NCBI GenBank assembly: GCA_045345765.1
Contig: CP148265.1
Location: 186,001-250,000 of the forward strand
Source of the DNA: JAOARY01 sp045345765
Lineage (GTDB): Bacteria > Bacillota > Clostridia > Peptostreptococcales > Peptostreptococcaceae
Reading direction: 5' to 3'
Length of the DNA stretch: 64,000 nt
A program made the translations under genes and the position numbers. Position 1 is the first letter of the stretch; each line of letters opens with the position of its first letter. Shown here piece after piece: positions 34,901-43,857 of this stretch. The notes beneath the pieces were generated by a model. That model was given only the letters and a program-made list of their open reading frames with translations, was not told the origin of the DNA and did no database searches.

Positions 34901-35395
34901 ATTTGAAGCTTTAAGCATTATAGGATACCCTACTTCTTTTGCTACTTTTTTAGCTTCTTCATAATCCTTCATGGCATATTCCACACCAGGAATTGTAGGA
35001 ACATCTACTTCATTAGCTACTTTCTTAGAACTAATTTTATCCCCCATCTTCTCCATTATATTATATGAAGGTCCTATAAATATTATTCCAGCTTCTTCAC
35101 ATTTCCTTGCAAATTCAGGGTTTTCAGACAAAAATCCATAACCAGGATGTATAGCATCAACCTTTTTCTTCTTTGCAAGTCTTATGATTCCATCTATATC
35201 TAAATACGCTTCTATTGGTCCTTTATTTTCACCAATCATATAAGATTCATCCGCTTTTGTTCTAAAAAGTGAATATTTATCCTCTTTTGAATATATACAT
35301 ACGGTTCTTATTCCTAATTCTGCACATGCTCTAAACACTCTAATTGCAATTTCTCCTCTGTTTGCAACTAGAACTTTTTTAATCTTTTTTTCCAC
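31970..35395 (-). CDS. pyc: Pyruvate carboxylase
   Basis: This 1141-residue biotin enzyme makes oxaloacetate from pyruvate, bicarbonate and ATP. Domains in order: biotin carboxylase (1-450; KASNGGGGRGMR, EMNPRIQVEHTITE), carboxyltransferase (about 530-800; DTTMRDAHQSLMATR, LHTHDTSGNGL), then a linker and the biotinyl domain at the end with EAMKMET, whose Lys carries biotin. Full length in one chain, as in Firmicutes. ATG at 35401 is possible, but AGAGG spacing favours GTG at 35395. Single-gene unit with its own promoter, leader hairpin and terminator. It replenishes oxaloacetate and may feed 2-oxoglutarate toward the kor enzyme. Confidence 0.96.
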   Translation of the reverse strand: MEKKIKKVLVANRGEIAIRVFRACAELGIRTVCIYSKEDKYSLFRTKADESYMIGENKGPIEAYLDIDGIIRLAKKKKVDAIHPGYGFLSENPEFARKCEEAGIIFIGPSYNIMEKMGDKISSKKVANEVDVPTIPGVEYAMKDYEEAKKVAKEVGYPIMLKASNGGGGRGMRVIYKEENLKNEFERAVSESKKAFGSACIFVEKYLESPKHIEVQILGDNHGNIVHLYERDCSVQRRHQKIIEYAPAFSLDKKLREDICNCAVKLAKHVNYNNAGTMEFLVDAKGNYYFIEMNPRIQVEHTITEAITGIDIVQSQILVAQGYKLEDEEIDIKQENVKVNGFSIQCRVTTEDPNNNFMPDNGKIDVYRTGSGCGIRLDGGNGFTGSNITPYYDSLLVKNISWDRTFDKAAKKALRAIKEIRIRGVKTNIGFLVNVLSNELFLSGKAHTKFVDETKELFEIEEGKDRATKILKFIGNVVVNESNQQKPDFEEIIIPDTRGLKRPYGTKNLLDEKGVEGVLDFIKNEKKLLITDTTMRDAHQSLMATRFRTNDFYKISKAKSVNMSDMFSFEMWGGATFDVAYRFLKESPWRRLETLRAKIPNVLFQMLLRASNGVGYSNYPDNVIKEFIKESANKGIDIFRIFDSLNWTENMKMPIEEALKTGKLVEGTMCYTGDISDKTKTKYDLNYYVKMAKELESMGVHILAIKDMAGLLKPFAAYEFIKTLKEEVKMPIHLHTHDTSGNGLSTLMMASKAGVDIVDTAIESMSGLTSQPSLNSLVEMLKGDERDTKIDLDKIQGINDYYRTLRTRYSKFESDLKTSSAEIYKYEIPGGQYSNLKPQVESLGLKDRFKEVKDKYKEANNILGDIVKVTPSSKVVGDLAIFMVKNDLNKENIDKKSKELSFPDSVKDYFKGMIGQPLGGFPKTLQENVLKGETPITKRPGELMEDVDFDEIKKILDEKYNLNANKRNILSYCLYEKVYQDYLDHFLNDYTDISRLESDVFFYGLKEGEECEVEIEDGKVLNIKLADIYDTDDEGYKTLVFELNGIRREIKIEDKNSKSTKDHILKADLKDKMQVGASIPGKIVKVLVKQGEEVKENQPLVIVEAMKMETTIVSRTNGMIDEVHVKENDMVSDNQLLIALK

Positions 35396-35427
35396 ACTCA
35401 TCACCTCTAAAGTTCAGTTTTTTTTAG

Positions 35428-35463
35428 TTTTCACTACATTTATTTTATATTTTGTAGTAAAAA
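35428..35463 (-). promoter_or_regulatory. Stem-loop in pyc leader
   Basis: TTTTTACTACA and TGTAGTGAAAA (minus strand) form an 11-bp stem with one mismatched position around a 14-nt loop, about 30 bp before the start. Could act in translation control; no terminator T run. Confidence 0.4.
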
Positions 35464-35559
35464 CTTTATTTTTTTTGTATTTTTCTTATTCAAACTACAT
35501 AAAACGTATATTTTTCATGTTTTATTTTGATTTCGTTTGTTTTTTTAAATTTATTTAAC

Positions 35560-35588
35560 ATTTTAACAGATTTTTTCACTTAAATCAA
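35560..35588 (-). promoter_or_regulatory. Promoter of pyc
   Basis: The minus strand has TTGATT (35583-35588), a 17-bp spacer and TAAAAT (35560-35565). The transcript has a leader of about 155 nt. Confidence 0.72.
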
Positions 35589-35613
35589 TGACTTTTTAAC
35601 TTTCTTACAATAA

Positions 35614-35649
35614 TAAAAAAACTGTATTTTATAATAAAAATACAGTTTT
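35614..35649 (-). terminator. Terminator after rarA
   Basis: AAACTGTATTTTT pairs with AAAATACAGTTT on the minus strand and is followed by seven T. The rarA stop codon touches the 5' arm. Confidence 0.87.
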
Positions 35650-36910
35650 ACTTTATCTTATTTAAATAATCAATCATATTTTTTTCAAATTTATTATTCG
35701 AACCTTCATAATATTTACTACCCAAAATTTCATTAGGCAAATACTGTTGTTTAATATAATTATCTTTATAATCATGTGGATACTTATAACTAACCCCTCT
35801 TTTTAAACTACTAGCACCACTATAGTGGGCATCTTTTAAATGAAGTGGTATATCTACTATAGATTTTTGACTTGCATCATCTAATGCTCTTTGTATTGCT
35901 TTATATGAAGAATTTGATTTAGGCGAACCAGCTAGAAGTATAGTAGCTTGGGAAAGTGGTATTTTAGCTTCAGGAAAACCTAACATCAAAGCAGAATCAA
36001 CACATGACTTTACTATTGATATAGCATTTGGATAAGCAAGACCTATATCTTCGCTAGCAATAACTAAAAGTCTTCTGCATATAATATTTAAATCACCACC
36101 TTGAATTAATCTAGCTAGATAATAAAGCGATGCATCAATATCACTACCTCTTATTGATTTTTGAAATGCACTCAAAAGATCATAATAATAATCTCCACCT
36201 CGATCAAAATCATTATATTTAAAAATATCATATTCTTTTAATATTTTTTTTTCTAATATAATCTGCCCATCTTTATTTTGAGGTTTTGAATATATTAAAA
36301 GCTCTAAAATATTTAAAGCTCTTCTTAAATCTCCATTACAAATAATTGCTATTTCATCTATAATTTCATCCTTTAATATTATATCAAAGGTAGATTCATC
36401 ATCGTTTATCTTTTTTATTATATTCAAAATTCCTTCTTTTATATCATCTTTAGTTAATTTTTTAAATTCAAATATATTAGATCTACTTAAAAGTGCCTTA
36501 TATATATAATGATATGGGTTTTCTGTAGTACTAGCAATCATTATAATAGAACCATTTTCAATAAATTCAAGCATAATTTGTTGTTGCTTTTTATTAAAAC
36601 TTTGAAGTTCATCTATATAAAGAATTATTCCCTTTTGGTTATTTAAAGTATTTAAATTATCTATTATTTCTTTTATCTCTTTCGTAGAAGAATTGCTAGC
36701 ATTTATTTTATAAAAACTTTTATCAGTTGTTTTTGCCAAAATATTTGCTAATGTTGTCTTTCCCACACCACTAGGGCCAAAAAATATCATATTACTTAAA
36801 TAGTTTGCTTTTACCATTCTGGTGATTATTTTATTTTTTCCTACAATATGACTTTGACCAATAAATTCTTCTAAATTAGATGGTCTGTATTTATCCGCTA
36901 AAGGTTTCAT
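35648..36910 (-). CDS. rarA: Replication-associated recombination protein RarA (MgsA)
   Basis: This 420-residue clamp-loader-like AAA+ ATPase acts at stalled replication forks. Walker A GPSGVGKTT (44-52), Walker B LYIDEL, sensor ASTTENP and the C-terminal MgsA domain (IPLSQATILLAGSPKSN, PHDYKDNYIKQQYLP) are all present. It is placed directly after codY but has terminators on both sides; a promoter for it is not obvious. GGGGGAC precedes the ATG. Confidence 0.94.
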   Translation of the reverse strand: MKPLADKYRPSNLEEFIGQSHIVGKNKIITRMVKANYLSNMIFFGPSGVGKTTLANILAKTTDKSFYKINASNSSTKEIKEIIDNLNTLNNQKGIILYIDELQSFNKKQQQIMLEFIENGSIIMIASTTENPYHYIYKALLSRSNIFEFKKLTKDDIKEGILNIIKKINDDESTFDIILKDEIIDEIAIICNGDLRRALNILELLIYSKPQNKDGQIILEKKILKEYDIFKYNDFDRGGDYYYDLLSAFQKSIRGSDIDASLYYLARLIQGGDLNIICRRLLVIASEDIGLAYPNAISIVKSCVDSALMLGFPEAKIPLSQATILLAGSPKSNSSYKAIQRALDDASQKSIVDIPLHLKDAHYSGASSLKRGVSYKYPHDYKDNYIKQQYLPNEILGSKYYEGSNNKFEKNMIDYLNKIK

Positions 36911-36929
36911 TTTAAGTCCCCCAATACAA

Positions 36930-36961
36930 AATAGGCATAAGTATATACACTTATGCCTATT
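36930..36961 (-). terminator. Terminator after codY
   Basis: AATAGGCATAAGT and ACTTATGCCTATT form a perfect 13-bp stem around a 6-nt loop, followed by TTTTGT on the minus strand. It lies 25 bp past the codY stop and close to the rarA ribosome-binding site, so rarA might also be controlled by read-through. Confidence 0.85.
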
Positions 36962-36986
36962 AATTCTATATTTAAATATAATTAAA

Positions 36987-37769
36987 TTACTTTTTTAATT
37001 TTTTAAGTTCTAACATAAGTTTCTCATTTAATATTCTTATATGAGTCCCTTTCATCCCTAATGATCTTGATTCGATAACACCAGCACTTTCAAACTTTCT
37101 TAAAGCATTTACTATAACTGATCTTGTTATACCAACTCTATCAGCTATTTTACTAGCAACTAATAGACCTTCTTCTCTTCCATCAAGTTCATTAAATATA
37201 TGTTCAACTGCTTCTAATTCAGAATATGAAAGTGTTCCAATTGCCATTTGAACAACTGCTTTCTTTCTCATTTCTTCTTCTAATTCTTCTGATTTAGCTC
37301 TTAATATTTCAAGACCAACAACTGTTGCACTATACTCAGTTAATACTAAATCATCATCTGTAAATTCATTTTCATATCTTGAAAGTATTAAAGTTCCAAG
37401 TCTTTTCCCACTACCTATTATAGGTACTACAGTAACATATTTATTATAACTTTCAACATCATATTTAAAGATTTCTAAAAGTTTATCTTCAGTAATATTA
37501 GCTAAAGTTTCGTTAATTCTTGTTATATTATCATTATATTCTTCAGGTAATTTTTCTTCACCAGTTTCTTCATCAACGATTGTAGGACTATCTGCCACAT
37601 GTGTTAAATCTAAACCTAAAACCTTACCCTTTGCACTTATTATATATACATTCGAATTTAAAACTTCACTTAAAATCTTGCAAAGTTCTGAAAACGAAAC
37701 AGGATTATTCCCTGAATTTTGTAATATTTTATTTAGTTTTCTTGTTTTATTTAATAGCTCTCTTGCCAT
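36987..37769 (-). CDS. codY: GTP-sensing global repressor CodY
   Basis: This 260-residue repressor senses GTP and branched-chain amino acids. The N-terminal GAF-like domain (to about 155) is followed by a C-terminal winged helix with ASKIADRVGITRSVIVNALRKFESAG. The start is the ATG at 37769 behind GAGGAGG, giving the standard length of about 260. It follows topA, as in many Firmicutes. Here, however, the flgB operon is not its downstream neighbour. Confidence 0.95.
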   Translation of the reverse strand: MARELLNKTRKLNKILQNSGNNPVSFSELCKILSEVLNSNVYIISAKGKVLGLDLTHVADSPTIVDEETGEEKLPEEYNDNITRINETLANITEDKLLEIFKYDVESYNKYVTVVPIIGSGKRLGTLILSRYENEFTDDDLVLTEYSATVVGLEILRAKSEELEEEMRKKAVVQMAIGTLSYSELEAVEHIFNELDGREEGLLVASKIADRVGITRSVIVNALRKFESAGVIESRSLGMKGTHIRILNEKLMLELKKLKK

Positions 37770-37975
37770 TTGTATCCTCCTCAAAGATTATTATACTCAA
37801 ATTTTTTCAAATAACTTAACAAAAATTTATTTTCTTTTCCCTTTTTAATATAACATATTTTTTTTAAAGTTTTCTGCTTTTTTTTGAATTTTTTAAATAT
37901 TTTATACCATATACAATGCACAAATGACATGATAACATATAAAACTCATTTTAGTCAATATGATTTGTGTTAAAT

Positions 37976-40042
37976 TTATTCTACTTCTCTTTCGTATTTA
38001 CATTCTTTATTTGAACAAACTATTTTATTGCCTTTTTTAAGATTTTTTTCGACTAAAAACGAATCGCAATCAGGACATTTTTCGCCTGTTGGTTTTCCCC
38101 ATGATATAAATTTACATTTAGGAAATTCCGAACAACCATAAAAAAGTCTACCCTTTTTACTTCGTCTTGCAATTACATCTCCATCTTCGCAAAGAGGACA
38201 AGAAACTCCTATTTTATTTAAAATAGGTTTTGTAGTCTTACAATCAGGATAATTTTTACAAGCCATAAACTTTCCATAACGCCCATATTTTATAACCATA
38301 TTTTCGCCACAATTTTCACAAATTTCGTCTGTTTCTTCTTCAATATTAATCTTTTCTAATTTTTCTTCTGCAATTTCTAAGTCTTTTTTAAGTGGTTCAT
38401 AAAATTTTGCAACTATGTTTTTCCACTCTACACTACCTTCTTCAACCTCATCAAGTAAATGTTCCATATTTGCAGTAAATTTAACATCAACAAATTGTGA
38501 AAAATTTTCTTCCATTATTTCGTTTATTATTTCTCCAAGTTCAGTTGGAAGTAAAGAGCTTTTTTCTCTTTTTACATAATCTCTTGCTATTATAGTTGAG
38601 ATTGTTGGAGAATAGGTACTTGGTCTTCCTATTTCTAATTCCTCTAATTTTTTTACTAAAGAAGCTTCTGTATATCTCGCTGGTGGTTGCGTAAAATGTT
38701 GTTTTGGGTCAATCTTTTTAACTTTTAGATTTTCATTTTCACTAACATCGGGTAATATAGTATCTTCATTTTTAGTAAAACTATAAATTTTTAAATAACC
38801 ATCAAATTTAAGTTTTGAACCACTAGCTCTAAAATATTCATCATTTGAATATGCTGTAATAGTTAAATTTTCATAAACAGCTTCTTTCATCATACAAGAT
38901 ATAAATCTTTCCCATATTAATTTATATAATTTCATCTGATCTTTAGATAAATATTTTTCTAATTCTTCTGGGGTTTTATCTATTAAAGATGGTCTTATTG
39001 CCTCATGTGCATCTTGAATTTTTTTCGATTTTTTAGAAGATTTAACTACATAAGCCTTATAATAATTTGGACCTATATTCTCCTCTATAAATTCTCTTCC
39101 TTTATTCAAGGCTTCATCAGAAAGTCTTACTGAATCAGTTCTTATATATGTTATTAAACCTACAGAACCACCTTTCCCAATATCTATACCTTCATAAAGT
39201 TGTTGGGCTACCATCATTGTTTTCTTTGTTGAGAATCTAAGTTTATTTGAAGCCTCTTGTTGTAATGAACTCGTTGTAAAAGGTTTTTTTGGTGATTTTT
39301 TTCTTTCCTTAGTTTCTATTTTTTCTATTACAAAATTCTTCTTATCAATGTTTTTTAATATTTCATTTACTTGTTTTTCATCTTTTATTTCTACAGTCTT
39401 ATTGTTTTTTCCTATATATTTAAAGGCTATTTTTTTCTTATCCTTATTTTCTGCTGTTAAATCAATTGTCCAATATTCTTGTGGGTCAAATTCTTTTATT
39501 TCCTTTTCTCTATCACAAATTATTTTAGTTGCAACAGATTGAACTCTACCTGCACTAAGACCAGTTCTTACTTTTCTCCAAAGTAATGGACTTATGCTAT
39601 AACCAACCAGTCTATCCAAAACTCTTCTTGCTTGCTGTGCATCTACTAAACTTTTATCTATTTGTCTAGGAGTCTTTATAGCTTTTTTAATGGCATCCTT
39701 TGTAATTTCATTAAATTCTATTCTATGAGCACCATCTTCTTCTAATTTTAATATTGTAGATAAATGCCAAGAAATAGCTTCACCTTCTCTATCGGGGTCA
39801 GTCGCCAAAAATATTTTATCAGCTTTTTTAGCTGCTTTTTTTATATCATTTATAACTGGACCTTTTCCTCTTATTGTAATATATTGTGGTTCAAAATTAT
39901 CTTCTATATCCACACCCAATTTACTCTTTGGTAAATCTCTAACATGCCCAACCGATGCCTCGACCTTGTAATTTTTTCCCAAAAATTTCCCTATAGTCTT
40001 TGCTTTTGCTGGAGATTCTACTATAACTAAATTCTTTGCCAT
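37976..40042 (-). CDS. topA: DNA topoisomerase I
   Basis: This 688-residue type IA enzyme relaxes negative supercoils. It begins with the Toprim domain (NLVIVESPAKAKTI; TDPDREGEAISWHL), contains the active-site Tyr in GLITYIRTDSVRLSD, and ends with three zinc-ribbon repeats (CENCGEN, CPLCEDG, CPDCDSF). It is full length. It lies 35 bp after dprA, the usual clustering, and ahead of codY. Confidence 0.97.
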   Translation of the reverse strand: MAKNLVIVESPAKAKTIGKFLGKNYKVEASVGHVRDLPKSKLGVDIEDNFEPQYITIRGKGPVINDIKKAAKKADKIFLATDPDREGEAISWHLSTILKLEEDGAHRIEFNEITKDAIKKAIKTPRQIDKSLVDAQQARRVLDRLVGYSISPLLWRKVRTGLSAGRVQSVATKIICDREKEIKEFDPQEYWTIDLTAENKDKKKIAFKYIGKNNKTVEIKDEKQVNEILKNIDKKNFVIEKIETKERKKSPKKPFTTSSLQQEASNKLRFSTKKTMMVAQQLYEGIDIGKGGSVGLITYIRTDSVRLSDEALNKGREFIEENIGPNYYKAYVVKSSKKSKKIQDAHEAIRPSLIDKTPEELEKYLSKDQMKLYKLIWERFISCMMKEAVYENLTITAYSNDEYFRASGSKLKFDGYLKIYSFTKNEDTILPDVSENENLKVKKIDPKQHFTQPPARYTEASLVKKLEELEIGRPSTYSPTISTIIARDYVKREKSSLLPTELGEIINEIMEENFSQFVDVKFTANMEHLLDEVEEGSVEWKNIVAKFYEPLKKDLEIAEEKLEKINIEEETDEICENCGENMVIKYGRYGKFMACKNYPDCKTTKPILNKIGVSCPLCEDGDVIARRSKKGRLFYGCSEFPKCKFISWGKPTGEKCPDCDSFLVEKNLKKGNKIVCSNKECKYEREVE

Positions 40043-40077
40043 TTTTTCACCTCCATAATCTTAAATGGCATTTTGTT

Positions 40078-41193
40078 TTATAAATTTAAAGAATATATTT
40101 TATTCCTCAATTCCAATACTATACCTTTAATCTCTAAAATATTCAATACCCCAATTACATCTTTTATTGGAATATTAGATTTTAAGGATAGCATTTCAAT
40201 ATCAATTTCTCCACTATTTTCAATAATTTCAACCAAACGTTTTTCTATTTTTGATAAATCATTAAAATTATTTTTTTCTTCATTATTATATATACCATGT
40301 TTTTTTAAAATGTCAAATTCCATTTCAAAATCTTGCAATATATCATCTATGTTCGAAACCAGTTTTGCACCTTGTTTTATCAAGTTATTAGTCCCTATAC
40401 CCATCTTTGAATATATACTTGAAGGAATAGCATATACATTTCTACCTTGTTCTAAAGCAAAATCTGCTGTTATTAAAGATCCGCTTCTTTTTGAAGCTTC
40501 AACAACCAAAACACCTCTTGAAATACCACTTATTATTCTATTTCTCATTGGAAAATTACCCTTCACTGGAGGTGTATACAAAGGATATTCTGATATTACA
40601 AGTCCGTCATTTTTAATTATTTCATCAAAAAGTATTTTATTTTGCTTCGGATATATATAATCAAGTGCTGAACCTAATACTGCAATTGTCCTTCCACATT
40701 CATTATATGAATTTCTATGACTTACTGAATCTATACCTAGTGCTAAACCACTTATTACAGTAATTTCTTTTTCCGAAAGTTCTTTTGCAAATTTCTTAGC
40801 ACATTCAAATCCATAGTTACTTGCTTTTCTGGAACCAACAATGGCTATCGAAAAATTATTTAAAAGATTTGCATTTCCTCTATAAGTAAGAACATATGGT
40901 TTATTATATATTTCTTTTAAATACTTTGGATACAAAGCACTAGATATAGTTATTATTTTAATACTATTTTTATCATATTCTTCATACAAATCATCCATAT
41001 ATAATTTAGAATTTTTTATCTTTTTTAATTCATCATAAGCCTTCTTACTTTTTATTAATTTTTTTAATTGTTCATCATCTATATCTTTAAAATATTCAAT
41101 GTCTCCATTCAAATACCTATCTATATTAGATATAGTTTTATTTCCTATTCCAGAAATTGACCATAAAAAAATATAAGCATCTTCCTTTGTCAT
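40078..41193 (-). CDS. dprA: DNA-processing protein DprA
   Basis: This 371-residue protein loads RecA onto incoming single-stranded DNA in transformation. The Rossmann-like core has IAIVGSRKASNYG, ISGLALGIDSVSHR and VVEASKRSGSLITADFALEQGR. An N-terminal helix-hairpin domain and a C-terminal winged helix flank it. It is followed 35 bp later by topA. Whether the strain is naturally transformable cannot be told; with comM-like and yraN genes nearby it is plausible. Confidence 0.94.
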   Translation of the reverse strand: MTKEDAYIFLWSISGIGNKTISNIDRYLNGDIEYFKDIDDEQLKKLIKSKKAYDELKKIKNSKLYMDDLYEEYDKNSIKIITISSALYPKYLKEIYNKPYVLTYRGNANLLNNFSIAIVGSRKASNYGFECAKKFAKELSEKEITVISGLALGIDSVSHRNSYNECGRTIAVLGSALDYIYPKQNKILFDEIIKNDGLVISEYPLYTPPVKGNFPMRNRIISGISRGVLVVEASKRSGSLITADFALEQGRNVYAIPSSIYSKMGIGTNNLIKQGAKLVSNIDDILQDFEMEFDILKKHGIYNNEEKNNFNDLSKIEKRLVEIIENSGEIDIEMLSLKSNIPIKDVIGVLNILEIKGIVLELRNKIYSLNL

Positions 41194-41266
41194 ATTTTTA
41201 TCTCCTTTTATAAAATAATTTACAAAAGGTTTATAGCCATTATAGTTAGGTTCTAAACTCTAGTAT

Positions 41267-41998
41267 CTAAACTTCTCTATAAGAAACTCTTACACTAAGC
41301 ATATAAAAAACAACTATATATAGTAGTAGAAAAAATATATTTTTAAATAAAATTTTATCAAAAACCGCTATATTTCTAAGAGCCTGAGTAGTAAAACTAA
41401 GTGGCAAAAAAGATATTATATGCTTTATAACAATCGGCATTTTATCTAAAGAAAAAAAAGTACCACATAAGAAACTCATCGGCGTTATTACAAAACTAGT
41501 GAACCTATTCATCTCATAATGGGACTCTATTACCATAGCAGCAAAATACCCAAGAGCTGAAAATAAAAAACTATTTAAAAATACTATAACCCAAAAATAT
41601 ATATTTACATTTAAATTTTGTTTAAATACTAAAGTAACAATATATATTAAAATACTTGCGTAAAAACCTCTTAAAGCACCTGCTAAAATTTGACCTAATG
41701 TTAATAAATACAAATTAATCGGTGCAGTTAAATAGTACTCAAAACTTTTTTCAGTAAATCTTGAAACAGTTATTCTAATAGATACAGCATTAAAACTAGT
41801 CCTCATACTACTTAATGCTATAATACCTGGAATCAAAAAAGAAATATATGAATATCCTTCTATTTTTATATTTCCTTCTAACCCCCAACCAAAAGCTATT
41901 AAATATAATATAGGTGTTATTATTGTTGCTGTTGTTATTTTTAGAGCACGTTTTTTAAAAAATATAAGCTCTCTCCATAAAATTGTAAAAACTTCCAT
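41267..41998 (-). CDS. ABC-2 type transporter permease
   Basis: This 243-residue membrane protein has about six hydrophobic segments and looks like the ABC-2/DrrB-NodJ exporter permease group (YLIAFGWGLEGNI; FLCGTFFSLDKMP, a typical motif). Its ATG overlaps the ATPase stop as TGATG. It exports an unknown substrate. Placed right after the cobalamin-controlled operon and perhaps read through from it; no terminator between was seen. Confidence 0.85.
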   Translation of the reverse strand: MEVFTILWRELIFFKKRALKITTATIITPILYLIAFGWGLEGNIKIEGYSYISFLIPGIIALSSMRTSFNAVSIRITVSRFTEKSFEYYLTAPINLYLLTLGQILAGALRGFYASILIYIVTLVFKQNLNVNIYFWVIVFLNSFLFSALGYFAAMVIESHYEMNRFTSFVITPMSFLCGTFFSLDKMPIVIKHIISFLPLSFTTQALRNIAVFDKILFKNIFFLLLYIVVFYMLSVRVSYREV

Positions 41999-42837
41999 CA
42001 AAAAACCTTCCTATTTGTAAAATTATAAAATACATCTTCTAAATGTGTTTTTCTTATTGAATATTCATTATTTAAACTTAAACTATAATTTTTAGCTTCC
42101 TCAATTGTTTTAAAATGCTTATATTTAGTCTTATTATCTAAAAAATATTCAACTGTATATTCTCCTAAATTATTTCTCAAATTATTTGGAGTATCAACAT
42201 TAAATACCTTTCCCTTGTCCATAAGACCTATGTTATCACAAAGATATTCTGCTTCTTCTATATAATGAGTAGTAAGTATTATCGTTTTGTCTTTCATCGA
42301 TTTTAATATATCCCAAATCTTTCTTCTCGAATTTAAGTCTATTCCAACAGTTGGTTCATCTAAAAATAATACCTTTGGATCATTTATAAGACCTTTTGCA
42401 ATCATTAATTTTCTTTTCATTCCACCAGATAATCCTCTAGCTTTTTTATCCTTATGTTCCATCAAATCAACCTTAGTTAAAAGTTCTTCTATCCTCTTAT
42501 CTCTTATATTTTTATCTATTTTATAAAGTCTTGATACAAACTCCATATTTTCATAAACAGTTAATTCTCTATCCAAATTAGCATTTTGACTTACTACATT
42601 TAATATAGATTTTAACTTCATATTATTTCTGTGCATAAGTTCTCCATCTATATATACTTCCCCCAAATCTGGTTTTATAAGACCTGTCAGTATTTTTATT
42701 AAAGTTGTTTTTCCTGCACCATTTGGACCTAAAAGACCAAAAAAACTATTATTTTTTATTTCTAAATTAAGTTCACTTAATGCCTTTGTTTTTTTATATG
42801 ATTTTGATACATTTTTAATTTTTATTTTATAATCCAT
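41998..42837 (-). CDS. ABC-2 type transporter ATP-binding protein
   Basis: This 279-residue ATPase pairs with the next gene's permease. Walker A GPNGAGKTT (36-44), signature LSGGMKRKL (about 142), Walker B LFLDEPTVGID and the H-loop ILTTHYIEEAEYL are seen; this subtype (CcmA/DrrA-like) usually drives export of drugs, lipids or polymers. It begins 16 bp after the binding-lipoprotein gene, implying co-transcription with the corrinoid operon. Confidence 0.9.
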   Translation of the reverse strand: MDYKIKIKNVSKSYKKTKALSELNLEIKNNSFFGLLGPNGAGKTTLIKILTGLIKPDLGEVYIDGELMHRNNMKLKSILNVVSQNANLDRELTVYENMEFVSRLYKIDKNIRDKRIEELLTKVDLMEHKDKKARGLSGGMKRKLMIAKGLINDPKVLFLDEPTVGIDLNSRRKIWDILKSMKDKTIILTTHYIEEAEYLCDNIGLMDKGKVFNVDTPNNLRNNLGEYTVEYFLDNKTKYKHFKTIEEAKNYSLSLNNEYSIRKTHLEDVFYNFTNRKVF

Positions 42838-42853
42838 AAAATCATCCTTAATA

Positions 42854-43783
42854 TTATTCTTTGTATAAAAGTTCTTTTATATATTCAATACCTTCTATAT
42901 ATCTAAATGTAGGTCTTGAAATTATAGCTTCATCTATTATATATACATCTTTATTTTTTATTGCTTTAATATTTTTAAACTCTTCTCTATTTAATACATC
43001 TTCTTTTTTTATAGCTGGATTCATTTTTCCTTTTTGACATAGATAATAATCTATTTTATCTCCACGAGAAACTAACTGTTCAACATCAATAATAGCAATT
43101 GTACTTCCTTGCTTAACAGGCTTTGCATCTGAAGCTATATTTACTCCTCCTGCTAATTCAATTGCCTTAGAAGCCATAGAATCTTTAGTTACAGTCTTAT
43201 AATTCTTTTTAGAAGCTTCAAAATATATTGATTTTTTATCATCTTGTGATATATTATTACTAAATTCTTTGAATTCATCTAATTTTTTATGAAAATTTTC
43301 TAATAGTTCTTTTGATTTTTCCTCTTTAAAAGTTATTTTACCTAATTTCTCTATATATGAATCAAATTCATTAAAATCATTTGGGTAAAGTGATACAACA
43401 TTTATATTCGCATCCTTTAATATTTTAACAAATTCTGGTTTTGTTCTATTTATAAAAGGTCTTATCAAAACCAAATCTGGATTTTTTGCAATTATATCTT
43501 CTGGATCTGATTTATAACTAAATTTTTCTTTATCTAATATATCCTTTGGGAATTCATCATTTGTAGATATCCCAACTATATTATCCTTAAGTCCTAAATC
43601 ATATAAATTTTGAGTATGCGCTGAATACAAAGAGATTATTCTTTTTGGCTCTTCTTTAATAATAATTTCTTCTTCCATATCATCTATTATTGTTATTTCT
43701 TCTATATTCATTTCTTTTTTTTGCTGACAACCAAATAATACAAAACTATTTAATAAAACTAATATTATAAGTAATTTTTTCAT
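42854..43783 (-). CDS. btuF: Corrinoid/iron-chelate-type ABC transporter binding lipoprotein
   Basis: This 309-residue extracytoplasmic binding protein has a lipoprotein signal ending VLFGC (Cys19) and the two-lobed class III fold joined by a long helix (PKRIISLYSAHTQNLYDLGL; KNPDLVLIRPF; DSMASKAIELAGGVNIA). The riboswitch upstream indicates cobalamin or precursor as ligand, but heme- or siderophore-binding members have the same fold. It follows the chelatase gene by 74 bp. The symbol is by context. Confidence 0.85.
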   Translation of the reverse strand: MKKLLIILVLLNSFVLFGCQQKKEMNIEEITIIDDMEEEIIIKEEPKRIISLYSAHTQNLYDLGLKDNIVGISTNDEFPKDILDKEKFSYKSDPEDIIAKNPDLVLIRPFINRTKPEFVKILKDANINVVSLYPNDFNEFDSYIEKLGKITFKEEKSKELLENFHKKLDEFKEFSNNISQDDKKSIYFEASKKNYKTVTKDSMASKAIELAGGVNIASDAKPVKQGSTIAIIDVEQLVSRGDKIDYYLCQKGKMNPAIKKEDVLNREEFKNIKAIKNKDVYIIDEAIISRPTFRYIEGIEYIKELLYKE

Positions 43784-43857
43784 ATTTATAACTCCTTTTA
43801 AAATTCAAATAAGGACAGTAAAAACCATCCTTATTATTTAATATAATATTTAATTAA

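Noticed and set aside
37785..37830. CodY autoregulatory box upstream of codY (AATTTTTTCAAATAA)
   Set aside because: About five mismatches to the AATTTTCWGAAAATT consensus; too weak to call in such AT-rich DNA.
40073..40660. 195-codon plus-strand ORF overlapping dprA
   Set aside because: It is entirely antisense to dprA, which has all conserved motifs; no homology or start signal seen.
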